The position numbers were made by a program, and so were the translations under genes. DNA of 33,219 nt from Blastocatellia bacterium (GTDB taxonomy: Bacteria; Acidobacteriota; Blastocatellia; Chloracidobacteriales; Chloracidobacteriaceae): the NCBI GenBank assembly GCA_019695185.1, contig JAIBAN010000086.1:1-33219 (forward strand), written 5' to 3'. This document shows, piece after piece, positions 8,896 through 16,472 of the stretch. Within the stretch, counting starts at the first letter, position 1. Every line of letters begins with the position of its first letter. The notes beneath the pieces were generated by a model, which was not told the DNA's origin, did not search any database, and saw only the letters and a program-made list of their open reading frames with translations.

Positions 8896-9324
8896 TTACT
8901 CTCCTGTGAACTTGCGGCGGCTTTCTTTTTTCTCTCCCACCTTTTTTTTGGTTAGCAATCGGGTTTCCTGGGCTGCCCGGCTGGGTTTGGTGGCCCGGCG
9001 GGCTTTGGGTTTTTTCAACGCACTAAGAATCAGGTTTTTCAGTTTTTCTCTGGCCCGCTCCAGGTTTCGGCCTTGTTCTCTGGTTTCGCTGTCGGTTATG
9101 AGAATGGTCCCGTCCTGCAACAGCCGATTCCCGGCCAGTTTCCGCAACCGGTTCTTCGATTCTTCATCCAACACCAGGCAGTTTTCCAAATCAAACCGCA
9201 ATTCAATGCTGGTCGAGGTTTTATTGACATTCTGACCTCCTGGCCCCTGCGACCGGACCGCTTTCCAGGTTAAATTCACCGCCGGAATCATCAGCTCTTC
9301 TTTGATTTCCAAATCCTGTGCCAT
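8896..9324 (-). CDS. arfB: Peptidyl-tRNA hydrolase ArfB (ribosome rescue)
   Basis: A 142-residue protein with the release-factor GGQ motif at residues 29-31 (SQGPGGQNVNKTSTSIELRF) and a long basic C-terminal tail (KKPKARRATKPSRAAQ onwards). That tail in ArfB/YaeJ inserts into the empty mRNA channel of stalled ribosomes so that the GGQ loop can hydrolyse the peptidyl-tRNA. The length fits ArfB (~140 aa) and excludes a full release factor, which would also have codon-recognition domains. It is read from its own minus-strand promoter region, which it shares with the divergent parA-like gene 132 bp away. Confidence 0.93.
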   Translation of the reverse strand: MAQDLEIKEELMIPAVNLTWKAVRSQGPGGQNVNKTSTSIELRFDLENCLVLDEESKNRLRKLAGNRLLQDGTILITDSETREQGRNLERAREKLKNLILSALKKPKARRATKPSRAAQETRLLTKKKVGEKKESRRKFTGE

Positions 9325-9456
9325 AAAGGTTCTTCCCCAAGCCTTTGCTTTCTTGACATAAACATAATTTTTTCACACACTTATGTGATTTATTTCAACC
9401 TATTTTCAGGGAACTTCCCAGCCTGCTGCCACTTTTTTGTTCCAATCGAGGTTTTT

Positions 9457-10296
9457 ATGTCCGTCATTGCAATCGCCAACCAAAAAGGCGGGGTTGGAAA
9501 AACCACAACTGCCGTTAATTTGGCCGCCGGATTGGCTTTGGCCGGGTACACCGTCTGTTTGATTGATTGTGACCCCCAAGGCAATGCCACCACCTATGTC
9601 AATGACCAATTGGAGATTGACTATACCCTGACTGATGTGGTCTGTACGCCATCGGACATGAAAAAAGGATTTTTGCCGGTGATGGATGCAATCTACCAAA
9701 CCAGCATGGAAAACCTGCATGTGCTTCCTTCCAAAATCACCTTGAGCCGATTTGAACGTGAATCAGTGATTGCGGTTGACCGGCTGGCTAAAACCATCAC
9801 CACGGTTGGTCGGGAATATGATTTTACCGTTTGCGACACTCCTCCCAGTTTGGGGCCTCTTTTTACCGGAGCTCTCAAAGCAGCGTCCCATCTCATCATC
9901 CCATTGACTCCGGCCCATCTTTCCCTGGAAGGGATTTCCACCCTGCTCGATACCATTGAGGAAATCCGACAAATCCGCCCTGAAGGCATGCCGCTGCTGG
10001 AAATTCTGGGAGTCCTTTTGACTCGGTATGACCCCCGGACAAACATCTCCAAAGAAGTCTTCGCCACTATTTCCGCCCATCCTCAGCTTGGACCAAGACT
10101 CCTCAATGCCCGGATTACGGTCAACACCCGGTTGGATGAAGCCCCTGGTGATCATGTTCCAATTTATCTTTCCCCTTGGAAAGGCGAGAGTCTGGATCGT
10201 GCCATGGAACAATTTAATGAACTGACCCACGAAATCTTGAAGCAATTGAAGGTTCCCGCCCCCGGTTCACGGGGTAAGCTCAAGGAAGTGAAATAG
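9457..10296 (+). CDS. ParA/MinD-superfamily partition-type ATPase
   Basis: A 279-residue protein started at ATG 9457 (CGAGG just upstream). It has the deviant Walker A KGGVGKT (residues 10-16) with the signature lysine, the DCDPQGN motif (37-43), and the Walker B region FTVCDTPPSLGPL. This is the ParA/Soj class of ATPases, which move plasmids, chromosome origins or protein complexes by binding DNA nonspecifically when loaded with ATP. No N-terminal HTH is present, so it resembles the type Ib or chromosomal short form. No parB homologue is visible. The gene 45 bp downstream encodes a ribbon-helix-helix-like protein whose own coding DNA carries a repeat array, so partition of DNA is a reasonable role. 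Confidence 0.9.
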   Translation: MSVIAIANQKGGVGKTTTAVNLAAGLALAGYTVCLIDCDPQGNATTYVNDQLEIDYTLTDVVCTPSDMKKGFLPVMDAIYQTSMENLHVLPSKITLSRFERESVIAVDRLAKTITTVGREYDFTVCDTPPSLGPLFTGALKAASHLIIPLTPAHLSLEGISTLLDTIEEIRQIRPEGMPLLEILGVLLTRYDPRTNISKEVFATISAHPQLGPRLLNARITVNTRLDEAPGDHVPIYLSPWKGESLDRAMEQFNELTHEILKQLKVPAPGSRGKLKEVK

Positions 10297-10341
10297 GTCC
10301 AAATTCTGACTTTTCTATTCCCATTTTGAGGTTTGAACTCC

Positions 10342-11202
10342 ATGACCAAGCGCAAAGTCATGCCTGCCAAAGCCAAACCCGGCCCTGTCACACAACGCAA
10401 AGCCCTGCGTGACAACCCCCTGGAACGCCGGGAACGGCACCCTGTGGTTGAACTGCTGACTCCTCAGCTAGCTACACCTTCAACCAGTAGCTTGCAGAAA
10501 CCCGATGTAGCTAGCTCGCTAGCTACAGTTGAACCCAATGTAGCTAGCTCGCTAGCTACACTTCAAACCTCCGAGCTAGCTACACATTCGAAAAATCGGC
10601 AAGCTACACGTCCAAATCAAAATTTGGCGTATAAAGCACGGAATCTGGTAACGGTAGCCATCCGTTTTGATGCCGAATTAAACAAAAAAATCAATAACTT
10701 CTGCCGCACTCACAATATTGAAAAGCAACAGTTCTTTCGTGAGGTAGCTAGCTACACCTTAGACCTTCCAAACGATCAGCTAGCTACAGTCTTTAGGGAA
10801 AGTGAATTTCAGCTAGCTCGCGCCGATAAGATGATAATATATAAAACACATGATGATATCATCTACCGCTACCGCGAGTTCACCGGACGCTCCTGGACAG
10901 CCAAAGACGACCGGCTCGGAATGCGCTACAACAAGGTCAATCCCTTGCTGCTCGACATTGCCTTCGTGCTCACCATCGAACGGAAACTGCGCGGCAATAC
11001 GGCACGGGAGCCAATCCGGTCGTTCAATTATTTCACCACCGAAATCGAGGTTTTACTGGCCCAGGAGAAAGCCAAGGAACTGCCCGGCGGACTGCCGGAA
11101 TATCATCGGTTTGTAATGAACACCTGGCACCAGCGCATCAAAAAGGAAGCGGTTGAAAAGTGGAAACTGGGTGAGAAAAGCGATAAAGGGGAACCCCATT
11201 GA
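10342..11202 (+). CDS. Ribbon-helix-helix-like DNA-binding protein, partner of ParA; possible centromere-binding or replication protein
   Basis: A 286-residue protein started at ATG 10342 (GAGG at 10328). I do not recognise the family as a whole. The first ~100 residues are basic and low-complexity, with repeated VASSLAT and SELAT peptides written by the GCTAGC DNA repeats. Residues about 101-142 (NLVTVAIRFDAELNKKINNF, then a second helix EKQQFFREVASY) fit a strand-helix-helix pattern of RHH proteins. The C-terminal ~130 residues (GMRYNKVNPLLLDIAFVLTI, then PIRSFNYFTTEIE) recall end regions of some plasmid and phage replication proteins, but this is only an impression. It lies directly behind parA, as centromere-binding partners do. 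Repeats inside its gene may be its own binding sites. Confidence 0.65.
   Translation: MTKRKVMPAKAKPGPVTQRKALRDNPLERRERHPVVELLTPQLATPSTSSLQKPDVASSLATVEPNVASSLATLQTSELATHSKNRQATRPNQNLAYKARNLVTVAIRFDAELNKKINNFCRTHNIEKQQFFREVASYTLDLPNDQLATVFRESEFQLARADKMIIYKTHDDIIYRYREFTGRSWTAKDDRLGMRYNKVNPLLLDIAFVLTIERKLRGNTAREPIRSFNYFTTEIEVLLAQEKAKELPGGLPEYHRFVMNTWHQRIKKEAVEKWKLGEKSDKGEPH
10465..10820. repeat. Array of GCTAGCTACA sites inside a coding sequence
   Basis: Exact GCTAGCTACA occurs on the + strand beginning at 10467, 10518, 10551, 10575, 10747 and 10779, and on the - strand as TGTAGCTAGC at 10506 and 10539. Shorter versions lie at 10603, 10744 (a 12-bp GTAGCTAGCTAC palindrome) and 10812. The sites at 10506-10527 and 10539-10560 are palindromes: 10-bp arms around a TC spacer, exactly 33 bp apart. 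The rest of the gene, and as far as I noticed the rest of the window apart from one GCTAGC at 28042, lacks the motif. The arrangement suggests a multi-site protein-binding locus, such as a centromere or iterons. Confidence 0.85.
10852..10863. promoter_or_regulatory. 12-bp palindrome beside an AT-rich patch
   Basis: GATGATATCATC is a perfect palindrome that closes an AT-rich stretch (10828-10863) just after the last GCTAGC site, still inside the ParA partner's coding sequence. Repeated sites followed by an AT-rich element are how many iteron origins are built. Chance cannot be excluded for 12 bp. Confidence 0.3.
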
Positions 11203-11440
11203 ACAAAAACGGCACCAAGGCCAAAACCAGGCTTTCCTTCACAAACCTGGAAAGCAAAGGTCTTTCGGTTCCGCCCCGAAAACGGTTTATTTGACCGTGG
11301 AAGGTCAAAAAACACTCGGAACGACGTCTACCCCTGTTCGGGGGTGAAAAGCGCACGAGAAGTCAAATAAACGCAATTGAAGGCCAAGTGTACGACAGGC
11401 CAAAGCCCCCGTTGAACTGTGACGCAGACAGGGACGACCT

Positions 11441-12520
11441 ATGCCGGAAATATTCACCCATCCACTGGAACTGCCCTGGGAGGGAGCCCGCCTTATTGTG
11501 GAAGTCACTCCATCACAAGGAGTTGCGATAATTATTGCAATACATTCCACAGCTCTCGGACCGGCTACGGGAGGAACCCGGATCAAATCCTATGATTCCC
11601 TGGCGGCAGCGGTCATCGATGCCCAACGATTGGCCGAGGGAATGACCTGCAAATTTGCAGTGGCGGGGCTGAAACGGGGCGGAGCCAAGGCGGTTATTCT
11701 GGCCCCTGAAACCTGGTCGCCGGAATTGCGCCGGGCAACATTGTTGCGCTACGGAAGCCTGGTGCAAAGCCTGGGCGGGGCGTTTCAAACCGGACCGGAT
11801 GTCGGTTCAACTCCCGAGGATATGGATGTGATTGGGGAAACCGGCTCACCGTTTGTGTTTGGCAAAACCCTGGAAGCGGGTGGGGCAGGGGATTCAGGGC
11901 CGTATACGGCGGCGGGAGTGGCGGAAGCCATGCAGGCAGCGTGTGGAAAGGTCTTTGGTACGGAAAACCTTTCCGGTCGAAGGGTGCTGGTGCAGGGGAC
12001 GGGGGCGGTCGGAAGCCACCTGATAGCCTTGCTCAGGGAAGCTGGGGCAGATGTGTGGGCAACCGATGTCAATCAGGAAAAATTACATTCTGTGATTGAA
12101 AAATATCACATAAGAACAGTTCATCCGGACAAAATTTTTGAAAATCAATATGATGTATTTTCACCTTGTGCTTTGGGCGGAATTCTAACAGTTGAAGCAG
12201 TTAAAAAAATTTCCTGTAAAATTATTGCCGGAGGTGCCAACAACCAACTGGCGGAACCAGCCGTGATGCAGGCGTTGGGCCGGAAAGGAATCTGGTACAT
12301 TCCGGATTTTGCCGTCAATATTGGTGGGGCATTGGCAATACCGGGGATTGAGCTGGAGAAATGGTCCATTGATGAGGCTTATAACAAAGTTCGCCAAACT
12401 GTCCGCCAAACACTGGAAACCCTGTTCCGGCTGGCACCTGAAGGAACTCCTGATTTTGAATCAATTGCAAGAAAACTGGCAAAGGAAAATTTAAACCAAA
12501 GCCAAATCCAGTTGATATGA
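11441..12520 (+). CDS. Glu/Leu/Phe/Val-type amino-acid dehydrogenase, possibly phenylalanine dehydrogenase
   Basis: A 359-residue NAD-dependent oxidative deaminase of the leucine/phenylalanine/valine dehydrogenase branch. The catalytic lysines are K71 (TCKFAVAGL) and K83 (RGGAKAVI). The Rossmann motif is VQGTGAVGSHL (about 183-193), and IAGGANNQLAEP is a family signature. The start has AGGGA upstream. The substrate loop reads TGPDVGSTPEDMD. From memory, glycine at this first position is the phenylalanine-dehydrogenase form, while leucine dehydrogenases have alanine (TAEDVGT). The next gene is a prephenate dehydrogenase, which also points to aromatic amino acids. It is the first gene of a three-gene coupled operon. 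Confidence 0.9.
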   Translation: MPEIFTHPLELPWEGARLIVEVTPSQGVAIIIAIHSTALGPATGGTRIKSYDSLAAAVIDAQRLAEGMTCKFAVAGLKRGGAKAVILAPETWSPELRRATLLRYGSLVQSLGGAFQTGPDVGSTPEDMDVIGETGSPFVFGKTLEAGGAGDSGPYTAAGVAEAMQAACGKVFGTENLSGRRVLVQGTGAVGSHLIALLREAGADVWATDVNQEKLHSVIEKYHIRTVHPDKIFENQYDVFSPCALGGILTVEAVKKISCKIIAGGANNQLAEPAVMQALGRKGIWYIPDFAVNIGGALAIPGIELEKWSIDEAYNKVRQTVRQTLETLFRLAPEGTPDFESIARKLAKENLNQSQIQLI

Positions 12521-13278
12521 AAAAAGAAAAAGAAATCGGCTTAATTGGGTTTGGTAATTTTGGGAAATTTATTGTTTTGCATCTGCACCATTTTTTCAAA
12601 ATAGCGGTGTATGACCCACAGCTTCAGGAGCAGATTTCGGATTTTCCGGATGTCAAACAAGCAACCTTCCAGGAAGCCGCTTCCAGGGAAATTGTGATTG
12701 TCGCGGTACCGGTTCAATTTTTGGAAAACCTGTTGCGGGTGATGAGCCCGCTGGTAATCCCAGGTGCTTTGCTGGTGGATGTTTCATCGGTCAAAGTCAA
12801 ACCTGTTTTATGGATGAAAACCCTCTTGCCGGATACCGTCGAAGTGTTGGGAACCCATCCCTTGTTTGGTCCCAACAGTGGGCGGGACGGCATCAAAGGG
12901 TTTCGAATCGTGGTGTGCCCCACAGGTGGGGAACGCACCCCTTGGGTGGTAAAATTTTTGGAAGAGGTGTTACACCTCCAGGTTTTTATCCGCACCCCGG
13001 AAGAACATGACCGGGAAATGGCCTGGGTGCAGGCATTGCCCCATTTTATTGGCAAGGGGTTGACCCAGATTGGGGTCCAGGCATCGGAGCAAAGCACCCT
13101 GGCTTATGAATATCTGCTCAGGTTTCACGACATCATCAAGGATGATTCGGATGCTCTTTTTGCCACCATTCAGCAGGAAAACCCGTTTGCCGCCGAAATT
13201 CGCCAACGATTTACCGACATCCTCGGAGAAATTTCAGAAAATCTCACCCATCCCCCAACAGGAACCGCCAACTCATGA
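12517..13278 (+). CDS. tyrA: Prephenate/arogenate dehydrogenase family protein
   Basis: A 253-residue protein overlapping the previous stop as ATGA. The N-terminal NAD(P) fold has GFGNFG (residues 11-16), and GTHPLFGP at 112-119 carries the conserved histidine of the TyrA family. A helical dimerisation half follows. It is on the short side and has neither a chorismate mutase nor an ACT domain, so no built-in tyrosine feedback is visible. It converts prephenate to 4-hydroxyphenylpyruvate, or arogenate to tyrosine. The HPLFGP form is closer to the E. coli and plant arogenate types than to the HPMAGSE form of Bacillus. Coupling to an amino-acid dehydrogenase could let the keto acid be aminated directly. 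Confidence 0.88.
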   Translation: MKKEKEIGLIGFGNFGKFIVLHLHHFFKIAVYDPQLQEQISDFPDVKQATFQEAASREIVIVAVPVQFLENLLRVMSPLVIPGALLVDVSSVKVKPVLWMKTLLPDTVEVLGTHPLFGPNSGRDGIKGFRIVVCPTGGERTPWVVKFLEEVLHLQVFIRTPEEHDREMAWVQALPHFIGKGLTQIGVQASEQSTLAYEYLLRFHDIIKDDSDALFATIQQENPFAAEIRQRFTDILGEISENLTHPPTGTANS

Positions 13279-14636
13279 ACAGACAGGCCAGAATTGTCAT
13301 CGTCGGAGCCGGAATTGCGGGAATTGCCACGGCCTACCATCTGGTTGAGAACCAGGGAATGACCGATGTCACCGTGATTGATGAACGTTCGCCATTGACC
13401 TTGACCAGCGACAAAGGAACCGGGTGTTTTCGCAACTGGTGGCCGGGCCCTGACTCGACCATGGTCAATCTGATGAACCGGAGTATCGAATTGCTCGAAG
13501 ATCTGGCTCGCAAAAGTGACAACGTGTTTGGCATGAATCAGCGGGGGTATGCCTTCCTCACGGGGCGACCGGCGGAAGCCGCCCGCATGGTGGCAGAGGC
13601 CGAAGAAATTTCCGGGCTGGGGGCCGGTCGCCTCCGCCATGTGGAATCTTTGGCCGACTACCGGTTTTCCGAGCCGGAAGGGGGTGGCCCTTTTATGGAC
13701 GGGGCTGACTATATTGATAATCCGGGTCTGATTCGGCAGATTTTTCCCGATGCGACTTCGGAGGCCAAAGCGGCTCTGCATGTGCGGCGCTGCGGGTGTC
13801 TGACGGCCAAACCCATGGGGTTGTGGATGCTGGAGCGAATATTGGCCAGAGGGGCCAGGTTGATGACGGCAACCGTAGCCGGCTTTGAGGTCGCACAGAA
13901 CCAAATCAGGGCCATCAGACTGGCTGCCGGGGAACGGGTCGGGGCGGACGTTTGTATCATTGCGGCTGGCCCCCATTTAAGAAAAATTGGGAATATGTTG
14001 GGGTTGCACCTGCCGCTCGTGAATGAAAAACATGGAAAAATTACCTTGTCTGATTCGAAAAAAATCATTCAGGGGCAATTGCCGTTGTTAATCTGGAATG
14101 ATCCGGTTTATCTGGCATGGAATGAGCAGGAAAAAGCTGCATTGACTGACTTGGAATATCAATTCCTCAGTCAGGAATTTCCCGCTGGTGTGCATGCCCG
14201 TACTCGAAAATCCGGTGAGGGGCAGGAAATCTTGATTATCTGGACCTATGACCATCATCAGCAATTGGATTATTCCCCGCCGGTGTTTGACAAATTTTAT
14301 GGAGAAGTGTTGATTCGGGGACTGGCACACCTGATTCCTGCCATGAAAGCCTATTTTGGCAAGGGACCGGAGGTTTGGGTGGATGGCGGATATTATTGTA
14401 AAACCCCGGAAAACCGACCGTTGATTGGCCCAACTTCCATTGACGGCTGCTATGTGATTGGGGCCTTGTCGGGGTATGGGGTGATGGCTTCGCAGGCGGC
14501 AGGGGAACTGATTTCCTTGCATTTGGCCGGTAAGGAATTACCCAAATACGCCGAAATGTTTTACCTCAGCCGATATGAATCAAAGGAATATCAAAATCTG
14601 ATTTCAAAGTTGGGCCAAAAAGCCGGACAGTTGTAA
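13275..14636 (+). CDS. FAD-dependent oxidoreductase (DAO family)
   Basis: A 453-residue flavoprotein whose ATG overlaps the tyrA stop (ATGA), making it the third gene of the operon. The dinucleotide-binding GAGIAG is at residues 11-16, followed by the acidic strand end TVIDERSPLT. The FAD-interacting C-terminal phrase reads TSIDGCYVIGALSGYGVMAS. This is the D-amino-acid oxidase/sarcosine oxidase/glycine oxidase architecture, which oxidises amines or amino acids. The true substrate is not evident. Its neighbours suggest an amino acid or an intermediate of aromatic metabolism. No signal peptide is seen, so it is presumably cytoplasmic. Confidence 0.88.
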   Translation: MNRQARIVIVGAGIAGIATAYHLVENQGMTDVTVIDERSPLTLTSDKGTGCFRNWWPGPDSTMVNLMNRSIELLEDLARKSDNVFGMNQRGYAFLTGRPAEAARMVAEAEEISGLGAGRLRHVESLADYRFSEPEGGGPFMDGADYIDNPGLIRQIFPDATSEAKAALHVRRCGCLTAKPMGLWMLERILARGARLMTATVAGFEVAQNQIRAIRLAAGERVGADVCIIAAGPHLRKIGNMLGLHLPLVNEKHGKITLSDSKKIIQGQLPLLIWNDPVYLAWNEQEKAALTDLEYQFLSQEFPAGVHARTRKSGEGQEILIIWTYDHHQQLDYSPPVFDKFYGEVLIRGLAHLIPAMKAYFGKGPEVWVDGGYYCKTPENRPLIGPTSIDGCYVIGALSGYGVMASQAAGELISLHLAGKELPKYAEMFYLSRYESKEYQNLISKLGQKAGQL

Positions 14637-14661
14637 AAAATTACCTCTGTAAGTTCCAATA

Positions 14662-14841
14662 TCAACCGATATATTTGGCTCCGGTGCGTTTGACCACATG
14701 CCACTTGACGATGTGGCGGGCCTGTTTTTCAATCCGCCAGATAATCAATCGAGCAACCATAACCTGAAAGTAAAGGCCGAATTGCCGGTTCAGGGCATGA
14801 AATAAACCGGTCAGCGAATTTTTACGAAAAGGATTCTTCAT
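14662..14841 (-). CDS. Small basic protein of unknown function (59 aa)
   Basis: Reading the minus strand, AGGAGG lies 6 nt before an ATG at 14841, and 59 codons follow to a TGA at 14662-14664. The product starts MKNPFRKNSLTGLFHALNRQ, has an amphipathic middle (FGLYFQVMVARLIIW) and ends in a basic stretch (KWHVVKRTGAKYIG). It is strongly positive and could bind membranes or nucleic acids. The ribosome site is one of the best in the window, which is the main reason to believe in the gene. It lies between the FAD oxidoreductase (convergent) and the hypothetical gene at 15054 (divergent). I recognise no family. Confidence 0.7.
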   Translation of the reverse strand: MKNPFRKNSLTGLFHALNRQFGLYFQVMVARLIIWRIEKQARHIVKWHVVKRTGAKYIG

Positions 14842-14892
14842 AACGAACCTCCTGATGGGGATTGCTTGTCTACACCAGGACGGTACACCTGA

Positions 14893-14917
14893 ATGCCTCA
14901 GTTACGGATTAATGAGG
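14893..14917. promoter_or_regulatory. Inverted repeat in a divergent intergenic region
   Basis: TGCCTCA at 14893 and TGAGGCA at 14911 form a 7-bp inverted repeat with an 11-bp loop, between the divergent small basic gene and the hypothetical gene at 15054. It could be an operator or a leader hairpin. No poly-T follows. Confidence 0.35.
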
Positions 14918-15053
14918 CATAAAGAAACCATAAGGATTGCAGGAAAAGGGGGAATTGCCGATTCTGTCGTCTTTGAAGATGCCAACAGAGCTTGTTTTCC
15001 GGCAACTTGCCTCAACCGTGAATTCCAAATCAAAGAAGGAGAACCAAAAACTT

Positions 15054-15572
15054 ATGCCAGCACATATCGGACTTGGCCTGGGACGGGCGCTTCCGGCAGG
15101 TTCCAACGAAACGGAGGTTTTGCAACACCTGACTGCTTTTGCCGAATATGAGTTTATTTCAGCCTTTTATGAGGTTGTGGAAGGCAAGTTGTACCAGATT
15201 GCCAGGGCAGACAACCAAACCAAAGTGACACTGGTGCATCCTGACCAGCCATTACCCGATTGGAATCCACTCGGATGGAGAGAGGATTACACCTATCCGC
15301 AATGGTATGAGGCCATGCTGGCCGCCTGGAACTCACAACCCGGTGGGGATTTGACCTACAACGAATGGTCTGAAATTGAAATGGGGATTTTTGTACCGTT
15401 TTATGAAGAAAGAAGTCGTTGGGTGAAAGTGCCGCCGTTTTCAGATTCCGTCGGTGTGGCCGGCACGGAAACAGGAATCAGTCTCGGTCATGAGTTGGAC
15501 CTGCCGGATTATTATTTTAAGACGTTTGATATAGCTGGTGAATTTATTTATTTGGTCCGGATTTCGGGTTAG
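15054..15572 (+). CDS. Hypothetical protein (172 aa), first gene of a VWA/PP2C cluster
   Basis: I chose ATG 15054 because AAGGAG lies about 12 nt upstream and the residues before it look like translated leader. The frame could also open at 14937. The product starts MPAHIGLGLGRALPAGSNET and is rich in aromatic residues (WNPLGWREDYTYPQWYEAML). It has no signal peptide and no membrane segment and ends FIYLVRISG. I do not recognise a family. It is the first of five co-directional genes (VWA, PP2C, ferritin-like and ADP-ribosylglycohydrolase follow), so it may belong to the same system. Confidence 0.7.
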   Translation: MPAHIGLGLGRALPAGSNETEVLQHLTAFAEYEFISAFYEVVEGKLYQIARADNQTKVTLVHPDQPLPDWNPLGWREDYTYPQWYEAMLAAWNSQPGGDLTYNEWSEIEMGIFVPFYEERSRWVKVPPFSDSVGVAGTETGISLGHELDLPDYYFKTFDIAGEFIYLVRISG

Positions 15573-15587
15573 ACCTCTTTTCGAGGT
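15573..15587 (+). terminator. Weak hairpin after the hypothetical gene
   Basis: ACCTC-TTTTC-GAGGT directly follows the stop codon of the 15054 gene, with a T run about 10 nt later. It is only a 5-bp stem, so it may attenuate rather than end transcription into the VWA gene. Confidence 0.25.
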
Positions 15588-15719
15588 TCAACTTACTTTT
15601 TGGGGTGGAATCCTTGATTCAAGAGCTCAGGCTGGTTTGCTCTCCTTTTTCAACCTGGGTAGGATACGCTTTCACAGATTTTCACCCACCCACTCTTCAA
15701 GCAAAGGAAATCCGCCCGC

Positions 15720-16385
15720 ATGAGTTTGTTGGAAGACACCGTTGAATTTGCGGAAAACCCGGAGCCACGATGTCCCTGTGTGTTGTTGCTTGACACCTCA
15801 GGTTCCATGCAAGGACCTGCTTTGGACGCCCTCAATCAGGGGTTGGTCGCATTTCGTGACAGCCTGAACCAGGATGCCCTGGCCCGGATGCGAGTTGAGG
15901 TGGCCATTGTCACATTCGATAGCCACATCAAAGTAGCCTGTGATTTTGTCACGGCAGATCAGTTTGAACCGCCGCAACTCACAGCCCAGGGCCTGACCTT
16001 GACAGGTTCCGCCATCCTCAAGGCGCTTGATGTGGTCCAGGCCCGCAAGGCAACATACCGGGCCAACGGGATTGCTTACTATCGGCCTTGGGTGTTTTTG
16101 ATTACCGACGGTCAACCTCAAGGCGAGCCAGATGATATGTTGGAAAAAGCCAAAATTCGCCTTCACCAGGAGGAAGCCGACAAAAAAGTGGCTTTTTTTG
16201 CTGTTGGCGTCGAAGATGCGGACATGCAGCAACTGGGGCAATTGGTGGTGCGCACACCGCTCAAACTCAAAGGGTTGAACTTCCGGGAACTGTTCACCTG
16301 GCTTTCAGTGAGCATGCAACGGGTTTCCCACTCCCGGCCTGATGAACAGGTTGCGTTGCCGCCTCCCGGCTGGGGAACCGTTTAG
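15720..16385 (+). CDS. TerY-like von Willebrand factor A domain protein
   Basis: A 221-residue single-domain VWA protein with a complete MIDAS metal site: DTSGS at residues 25-29, the threonine in LTLTGSAI, and the aspartate in FLITDGQPQGEPDD. The size, the extended QGEPDD phrase and the lack of a membrane anchor match TerY-type cytoplasmic VWA proteins. AAAGGAAA upstream serves as ribosome site. A PP2C phosphatase follows 87 bp later. VWA plus PP2C plus kinase is the TerY-P triad described for tellurite/stress systems. Here I see the first two without a kinase. It probably acts as a metal-dependent scaffold for the phosphatase. Confidence 0.88.
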   Translation: MSLLEDTVEFAENPEPRCPCVLLLDTSGSMQGPALDALNQGLVAFRDSLNQDALARMRVEVAIVTFDSHIKVACDFVTADQFEPPQLTAQGLTLTGSAILKALDVVQARKATYRANGIAYYRPWVFLITDGQPQGEPDDMLEKAKIRLHQEEADKKVAFFAVGVEDADMQQLGQLVVRTPLKLKGLNFRELFTWLSVSMQRVSHSRPDEQVALPPPGWGTV

Positions 16386-16472
16386 CTCAAGGGCTGACGG
16401 GGGGCAGGATTCGGGCCTTTCGAACAAGCTTTTTGATTCGGGGTTTTCTTTTCCATTCTCAATTCTAACTCA

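Noticed and set aside
9353..9386. TTGACA upstream of parA as a promoter
   Set aside because: The only -10-like hexamers (CATAAT, TTATGT) lie 4 and 22 bp away, outside workable spacing.
9373..9388. TCACA-N6-TGTGA between arfB and parA as a CRP site
   Set aside because: The CRP consensus is TGTGA-N6-TCACA, the opposite arm order. A 5-bp palindrome alone is weak evidence for an operator.
10465..10820. GCTAGC array as a CRISPR array
   Set aside because: The repeats are 10-22 bp, palindromic and unevenly spaced. They lie in an open reading frame, with no cas genes nearby.
11153..11347. Small plus-strand frame overlapping the end of the ParA partner, and a TTG frame at 11199-11294
   Set aside because: Neither has a ribosome site or recognisable sequence. 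The 238-bp gap before the dehydrogenase gene looks noncoding, although a 31-residue peptide from TTG 11199 cannot be excluded.
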